A stretch of 64,000 bases of DNA, taken from NCBI GenBank assembly GCA_020809705.1, contig CP085835.1, positions 3,348,001 through 3,412,000 on the forward strand, given 5' to 3'. Positions 57,305 to 64,000 of this stretch are shown piece after piece; position 1 is the first letter of the stretch; each line of letters opens with the position of its first letter. Made by a program: the position numbers and the translations under genes. Under the pieces are notes generated by a model. That model saw nothing but the letters and a program-made list of their open reading frames with translations, was not told the DNA's origin and made no database searches. Source of the stretch: Calonectria ilicicola (taxonomy: Eukaryota; Ascomycota; Sordariomycetes; Hypocreales; Nectriaceae).

Positions 57305-60300
57305 GGTTGAACTTGCGAGCTGGCTCGCGCCGTCGTTCTCATACAAGGTCTCCTCGTCTTGGTGGGGTTTTTCCAAAGACTGTCTTTACTCGGCAAACTA
57401 ACGTGGGTCGATCATTGCGAAAAAAGAAAAGAGCCTTGTCGCGACCAATGCACCGGGTGGCATGGGATCTGCATTTGAACAACAGCAGCATCGACGTACT
57501 GTCCCCTTGGGAGACAGGAGGGGCCAGGGTCCACTACCCCAGAAGGCAGAGCTGGGGAAGACGCTGTGGCGTTTCGGCTGATAGGTAGCCCTTTTCCAGG
57601 ATGTACCAGGGACTGGATAATTGGGCTGTTGGTTGCTACCTTCACCGTTGGGAACTGACTCGCTCACCATCGTGGCTGGCGCGCCTTGGCTGAAAATGGC
57701 ATAGGGGCAGACCATGGCCCTTCAGCTGTCTTTGATAGCCATGAGACTATGCCAAGTCGGGCCAGGCCCCCGGTTTCCCCGGGACAGCTTATCGACTCGA
57801 AACCGCGAGAGTAGTCGCCGAAGCTTTAATTCGCCCATTCTACGACTGATGGCTGCATCCATTCCGCCTTCACCTGCAGCGGCCATGACGACTTCCCGCT
57901 CTTCTCGACTCATGGCCCTTGCCTAGGCATTGCAGGCTAAGTAAGATGGGCAATTCGTAGACCTCGCTTATCTGTCGTGCTATTGCGGTCCCGAGATTAT
58001 ATGCCAAGAAGATGGTTCACTGATAGCTCAACGGATCTCATTCCGCACGAGCAGCAACCCGAAAGAGGAACAGCACGTCTGCGGGCCCCTTACTCGACTA
58101 TGTGGTCGTGTGCCTGGCTGGCGCACCGGCAGTCGTATGTATATTTCAGATGTCCGACGGGCCAGCCCTTATCTGGCAAAACAGATAGTGAGGGGAGCGT
58201 TAGGCATACCAGGAGACCCTTGTTTTTCATCGAACTCTATTTCCAAGGTGGAAATTGGCGGGACACTTGGGCCCGATGCATACGCGTTTCGTATGCGATG
58301 TGTCCAGAACAATACAACGCGGAATGTCGGGATCGAGGCATCCGAGCCGTGGCGTATCTGCTGCTGCATCGATTCAAGACGAAGGATTTTCTCGAATCCT
58401 TGTTCCTGCAGCTGCCCCTACAGTCGGCATTAGGGGCCTTCAGGGGTGTTATCGACCAAAGATAAGAACCACTTCATGCTTCATGCAGGCACACGAGGCT
58501 CTTTAGCAGATACAGCGAAACTGCCCCAGCCCAATCATTAAAATGCAACAGCTCTCAAAAAGTCTTTTTTGATAAAGTCCCCATTATGATCATTTTGATA
58601 ACTGCCGTCCCCGGTCTACGTGGCAACGTTTCAGCGAGAGGGATTCTCCAACGCCCTCACCAGCTCAAGCGTGAGCCTAAGGATTGTGGCAAGCAGCCAA
58701 AGATGGCTGATTGGTGAACAGCCATAACCAGTAGTAAGGTAAAAGGTTAGTCAGCGGACGATATGGAAAATCATTCGCCCAACAGATGCATAGTGAGGGT
58801 ATATGTGGCGGTGGCTTTCTACTGAGGAAGCCCGCTAATGTCGCCTTTCGGAATACGAGACGCCTCGTGCGCATGTGTCATTGGGGGTGGCTTGAGAGAC
58901 TAATGAAATTTTGGGCTTTATTCGATACAAGCGACGGAGAATCAGTCCACATTCAGATCGGATCTTTCCGTTCCTTTTCCATTCCGTTCTTCCACGCGTT
59001 ACGCAAAAAAGAAAGTCGGAGCCGTTTTCTTGGGATGTGGTAGCGACTTCAAATTGCGGCTAGCTCCAACGTTGAGACCCTAACGGCTTATTTGTTTTTT
59101 TTTTCCCTTTCTTTCTTAGCGAATGAATACTCTTTGCCTTCATACGCAAAAGAGACGGCGCAGTCAACGATTCAAGGCGGAGTGTGGCCAGTCACTCCAC
59201 TATTTGTTTTGAGAGATAATTTCACAAAATCTCACGAAAGGGCGTGGCGACTCATAGCCAACTTCATCACGAGCTGATTCTTCTGCTTCGCCTGCAAGTT
59301 CTAGGCCGAGCCGGTTAGGTGGTTAAACAAACCAGAGTTCTCAGCTTTTTGGCACATATTGAAAGCTAGTGTGCGCTATTTTCTCTCGTAACGTCTAGAA
59401 GGAACAGCTCTGTGCGATGATTCTAGTCGATGTGTACTTTAGGATACGCCAAACCACTGAAGCCGGGGAGTGGCGTCAATCACACCATACCACGATTAAA
59501 ATCGCATGCACAGCCAACAAACTTCAAACCTAGAACCGGCCCTGAAAACATGGGTATCACGCTTTTGGTACATCTCGGCAGTCACAATGCTGTTTGAGAT
59601 TGTCGGCAACCATGTTGAGTCCTCTCTTGCCAATAGATAGGTTGGTGTATCACGCCGTTGTGAGCTCGGAGCAGCTCGCATGGACTTTGTAAACTTGATT
59701 GAATGTTGCATTTTATCTGTCCGATGTGGAACACGTCTTGTGTGTGCTGCTGCTTGTGAATGGTTTGTGGCTATCTGCGGTAGCCATCCTTATTAGCCTT
59801 ATTAAGAGATTAGAGTGTGTGTGTGTGGATGACGCTGCCAGTACCGCTAAAAGCGCCAAAACCATTTCGGCTACTAATCAAGTCATGCATGGAGACAGTC
59901 CAGCAAACGCCACGAGGAAACTTAGGCCGACTACTAGAAACTACTCTAAAACGTGTCGTGAGCTATGAGTCAGTAAAATCTTTTCAGCTTTGTTCTAAAT
60001 TCCCTTTTGGTGAATGGAAAACAAACGTTGTAATTTGTCTCGTACGCCTTATCCAGGTGGTCATTACGGCCAAAGCTATGTCAAATCTACATTCAGGATC
60101 TTAGCACCTCCTCGTTCGTGCAAAACGAAGACCCCCAGCCCATAAAGAGCATGCTGTAACATGGAGGCGAATTGACCAATACTTTTATCTGTGCTATCAA
60201 TGACAGTCCGGTTTCACATCTGCTCCGTGAAGCCACGGATCTAGACCGCCGAGAAATGATCGGCAAATGTATTTAGCGAAACCCCTCATTGATGCCTCGC

Positions 60301-61317
60301 AGTTCATGGAAATTGAGTGACACTACATCAACATTTGCCGGAGGAAGTGACCTATCATGCGCTCTCGGGAATTGCAGCGGTATGCCGTGGCGGGCTATCT
60401 GTGAAACTAAGTTCAACAGAGCGAAAATCGGAGGAGCACTGCGCGGAGATGACCTACGGACCAGGGCATTCTTGTCCAATCAACAGCAAATCTAGATCAT
60501 CGATGTAGGGGTACGAATGTGTAACAATACAGAGAGGGGTAGACCAACGTTCGGAGCGGATATCGGACCTATGACAATGTGCGAGTCTGGTTTCCCTAGG
60601 TCGTGTTGCTGGAAGGTTGGGAAGCATTTGGAAGTCGCTGTTAGTATTGAATTACTTCATTATTTTCGCCAACAGAGTAAAACTGAGAAATTGCTCCTGG
60701 CAGGCAGCTTATTCTCGTACCTGACTTGAAGGTATGAACCAACTGGCATCCCACAGCCCCTTGGCTATTTGCTTCGAATCAGAGCTTTTTTCTTTCTTTG
60801 ATAATTAACTCATGCTTGAGCGAATTTCTTACTTCATATTTGAATACAAATCCTAGTTGAAGCTGCACCTGTGCTACGCCTTAGCCCCGTCACCACCCAC
60901 CTGTCTTTCACATCCGATCCAACGCGCCCCTTATTTCTTTTTCGTGAGGGGTAAGGTTGTCGCACAAGTCGGAATGTTGGTCAAATTCTATTCAGCTTGA
61001 ATTCACTCTACATACGACGCCGATCTGGTTCATGTGTTATAATATCAAATGGTCTGATTTTACGTGTTGCGATCGGTAAAAGTTGACTTGTAGAGAGGTC
61101 ATATGAGATTCTAGGTCATCCGTCCACAAAGGACAGAGAGACCAAATCCCGGTGCCTTGAGCGGACATTATTTGCATGGGCTGATGTCGACAAATGTATA
61201 TAAACGAGGCTCGGCTCCGCTTGTTCAGCGTTCCCTCCAACTTACCATAAACTGTGATTTCAATCGGATTAATCATCTATTGAACTTTTTTTGCATCTAG
61301 TGGAATCTTCCTACACC
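57305..61317. other. Long gene-poor region upstream of the lectin gene
   Basis: About 4 kb without a convincing gene. Minus-strand frames at 57722-57913 (MSREEREVVMAAAGEGGMD...) and 57398-57715, and plus-strand 57977-58465, show no domain and no splice continuity. The remaining frames are short and overlapping. A TATATAAA at 61197-61204 lies 114 bp before the lectin ATG. Confidence 0.5.
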
Positions 61318-61726
61318 ATGTCTCACAACACCTTCGGCAACGGTGAGTGGCTGCTAAAGGGCCAAAGCCTTTGGAGCCAGGACGGTTCAGTCGAGTTGAA
61401 GATGCAGAGAGATGGCAAAATTGCCATCTACTGGGGTGGTCAGTGTCGCTTCCAAAACACTACCCACCAACGAGGCGACATCAAAGGTATTTCCATGCAA
61501 GATGATGGTAACCTCTGCCTCTAGTTAGTTGACCTGCCATTTCAATTTGAATTCCCCCCGGCTGACACGAGGAACTATCTGCAGCGATCAAAATGGCCAA
61601 GCCACTTGGGCCACTGACACTGGCGGCATTGGTGATTCCACGACGATCCTCGCTGTGCAGAATGATGGCAATGTTGTTCTTTACAAGGGCACTGCGATTT
61701 GGTCTAGCAATACTTGGAAGGGCTAA
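61318..61726 (+). CDS. GNA-type (B-lectin) mannose-binding-like lectin
   Basis: Two exons, 61318-61523 and 61585-61726; intron 61524-61584 (donor GTTAGT, branch GCTGAC, acceptor TGCAG) splits a Tyr codon. 115 residues, the length of a single bulb-type lectin domain, with no signal peptide. The family's repeated sugar pocket Q-x-D-x-N-x-V-x-Y is visible in three degenerate copies: 'MQRDGKIAIYWGG', 'MQDDGNLCLY' and 'VQNDGNVVLYKG', the last followed by 'AIWSSNTWKG'. The first copy lacks the Asn and the second has Cys instead of Val, so perhaps not all pockets bind mannose. Likely cytosolic, binding mannose-containing glycans; fungal homologues have been proposed to act in defence or stress. A TATATAAA at 61197-61204 precedes it. 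Confidence 0.88.
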
Positions 61727-63414
61727 ATAGTAGCTTTAGATAGCTGTAACCCCCAAAAATACTAATTTCGAACTCAGAAAGTTGGGGAAAGCGGCTAGCT
61801 AATTGACTTATGGCTCATCAGTGTCTATTCTTTGCTAAAATTTGAAGGAATACTTTGATCAAAACACTCTGTGACAGATCATGTGCTTGTGCTTTTTAGT
61901 CTTTATCGCCGCTGTAATCCGGTAGTTTATTATCAAGAACATGCACCTGGAATCTCTTCTGGATTTGAAATCATGGTGAATGGAAAAAGAGAATTAAAAC
62001 CAAGGGTGCTTTCCTAGGGAGAAGGGTTCATGCAAGCAGTTTGCTCGCCGTGCTTGACCCGTTTGGTGCAAATAATCACTTAGAGATTTTGGTAAATGGT
62101 GGGCTCACCCAAGAGGGAGCTCCAAAGCCACAACGGTGGCAGATACAACTAAGTTTGGCCATATGATTCGCCAGACCAAGATACAATCAACTATTTTTAA
62201 ACCTCGTTCACTTATTTAATTATTAATTTTTTCTTAAAAGTGGCAGTCTTAGAGAGGTAGCAGTATTCTAGGTGGGGACGTTATAAAATAAACATAAAAG
62301 AATATAACTTAGCTTGTAGTTCTAACCCTTAGCACCGTGGCGAAGCAAATTTCATAAAGCGGGAAGACGCCTTATGTGCCATGGCGTCACAGGCTGGATG
62401 CCTACATTAGTACCCTGACCAGGCTGTGCCTAAAATCTTACATGCAGATAAATGACCAAGTCCCCGACTCAGTCATTACGTATCCTTTCGCCGTAACTGT
62501 CGGGATGCAGCATCGCGGCTACGGTCGAAGTGCTACCTGCCTCTTTAGCCCAATCGGGCCAAACCATAACACATGGGCGTTCCAAGTTTAACACCGCCTC
62601 AAAATGCGGCTTGTGTAATAGCTGTGCTATTGACCGTTGTACCATGGGGCAAGATATTGGTTAATAACTGCTATTGCGGCATTTATTGCAGCACGTAACA
62701 GCGTCTAAGAGCCTCTGTACCAAGTGATCAGTTTGGACAGAGCCGGATACGGTGGATCAGGTCGTAACAGCTTGTACTCTAGTGGGGTTTGACGCCCCTT
62801 CTGCATGTATTATTCTGAATTGATTTGAGGGGAAATTACCAAGTCCATCCAAAATAACTAAGCTCAAGTTCTAGCTTCGTAGAAACCACTAAATTAGCGA
62901 CACGCGACTGCTCAGTCAAATCTCTACAGTTGGTAAAGCATTTGTACCATGTAATATCACTTCCTCCAAATTCTTACCCTTCAAAAATGGGACCTGTCCT
63001 CCTGTAATACGTCCTTCAGTTCCCGTAGAAAATGCGTTGCCCCACTCTACTCGGCTATCCAGCTGCAAAATGATTAGCACAGGGTTAAATAATTGCAATC
63101 AGGCCGAGAGCCTGCATCAGCTGAATGCGGAACAAAATTGTGTGCACTTTGATAGGTTGTTGTTTCTTTTACGTCATTTTTTATGCAAAGTGCTCAGACC
63201 CATATATATTAAAATATCGCGCCCTCCAAAAGCTTCACCTCCTCAGTCTTTTTGTATACGCATATGTGATGGTACCACTGATTTTCATTTCATCCCTTCG
63301 GCAAATTTGAGTATTTGAACGTTCCAAAATATTATTTGTGACCAATTCACGGAGTATTTCTTCTTTTTTATCATTCTATTCCCTCTTGAAATCAAATAGC
63401 CAGTGATCGCAGGC
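61727..63414. other. Intergenic region
   Basis: No gene recognised. Small frames (62376-62591, 63037-63318) lack domains. Includes the AT-rich stretch around 62,210-62,300. Confidence 0.5.
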
Positions 63415-64000
63415 ATGGATACGCAGGATCTTCTTGGCGAAAGCATATCGCTGTCTTCGCGATACGCTTCATACGATCCATCAGTACGTCCTTTAGGAAG
63501 GCCGGCATCCAAGAAAAGCATGCACCTCTTCGACATCTTGCTAGTGGTTGTTTCATTGGCGTGCCTTGGTATTGCACTCGCTTCAGTTATCGATAACACT
63601 CTGTCGTGGTATTTAGGCCAGGGCACAAATCAATTAATTCTACTTGGCTTCTTGCTCAGTATTATGAGTTTGTGCCTTGCAAGCGCCACTTCCACCTTCT
63701 TCTTGCTATTGGAAGCTTCTTTTGGCCCATCAACATTACAAAATTACGAAGGAATTCTCCGTAACAAAATCACAGCTTCTAAGCTACATATCTGCTGGCG
63801 TCTACTATTAGGTGTAATGGTAGCACTTCCAGTTGCTCTAAGTGTAGCATATAAAACCTTTACTGGAGGTTACAGCTTTAGAGTTGTGGATGCAGCTACT
63901 TATACAGGAAACTCCTCGTACTATGGAATGTTCAGTCCTCCAGGAGCATTAAGCCAAAAGTCTGGCCTAGCACTGTTTTTTAATATAACAACGCCCTTTT
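63415..64000 (+). CDS. Multi-spanning fungal membrane protein, 5' part (cut by window end)
   Basis: A frame from the ATG at 63415 stays open to the last base (195 codons visible). The N-terminus is hydrophilic (MDTQDLLGESISLSSRYASYDPS). Three hydrophobic segments follow: 'FDILLVVVSLACLGIALASVI', 'LILLGFLLSIMSLCLASATSTFFLLL' and 'LLLGVMVALPVALSVAY'. The sequence 'FGPSTLQNYEGILRN' between spans two and three is typical of a widespread Pezizomycotina family of large membrane proteins of unknown function, followed by an extracytoplasmic part with N-x-S/T sites. Function cannot be assigned. Confidence 0.78.
   Translation, partial: MDTQDLLGESISLSSRYASYDPSVRPLGRPASKKSMHLFDILLVVVSLACLGIALASVIDNTLSWYLGQGTNQLILLGFLLSIMSLCLASATSTFFLLLEASFGPSTLQNYEGILRNKITASKLHICWRLLLGVMVALPVALSVAYKTFTGGYSFRVVDAATYTGNSSYYGMFSPPGALSQKSGLALFFNITTPF

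Noticed and set aside
57977..58465. 162-codon plus-strand frame
   Set aside because: Three overlapping frames on both strands of similar length, none with a family match; typical of GC-balanced non-coding DNA.

Overview
The window is nuclear DNA of a filamentous ascomycete (Pezizomycotina). Genes are split by short introns of about 50-110 nt with GTAAGT-like donors, CTAAC-like branch points and CAG/TAG acceptors. The families are typical of that group: Zn2Cys6 regulator, NmrA-like protein, fungal rhodopsin-domain membrane protein, cutinase, ankyrin-CorA fusion. A 23.7 kb AT-rich block carries C-to-T/G-to-A decay of the kind made by repeat-induced point mutation (RIP). No CRISPR array, tRNA or rRNA was recognised.

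Left arm (1-15,132): the 3' part of an NmrA-like gene, a five-exon Zn2Cys6 transcription factor, a carotenoid/stilbene-cleaving dioxygenase convergent with it, and a SnoaL-like gene sharing a divergent promoter with the dioxygenase. These four may form a small metabolic module. Then come gene-poor DNA with weak candidates, a C2H2 zinc-finger gene broken by an apparent one-base frameshift, a small Asp-rich acidic protein, and a secreted Thr-rich protein.

Centre (15,133-38,878): a nested set of transposable elements that resolves almost completely. The outermost layer is a Fot1/pogo-like DNA transposon (about 2.84 kb without its guests, about 100-bp terminal inverted repeats with a hairpin, TA target duplication). 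Into it jumped two Ty3/gypsy elements: A (212-bp LTRs, duplication AGAAG, chromodomain integrase) and B (390-bp LTRs, duplication CTATA). A was then split by a third gypsy element C (215-bp LTRs, reverse orientation, duplication AACAA/AATAA), and B by a second Fot1/pogo element (1,855 bp, TA duplication). A also has an 845-bp duplication-flanked insertion in its 5' LTR. All are inactivated by stop codons and RIP-like decay, apart from a few spared islands.

Right arm (38,879-64,000): an F-box protein; a ten-exon ankyrin-repeat protein with a CorA-like membrane domain; a group of secreted proteins (secretory lipase-like hydrolase, Thr-rich protein with a Cys-rich C-terminus, cutinase); a rhodopsin-domain membrane protein; a long stretch without convincing genes; a small GNA-type (B-lectin) gene; and the start of a multi-spanning membrane protein cut by the window end.

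Exon coordinates come from reading frames and splice consensus by eye. Where a junction could not be resolved, the entry says so. Several open frames start only at TTG or GTG; in those cases the first ATG supported by context was used.
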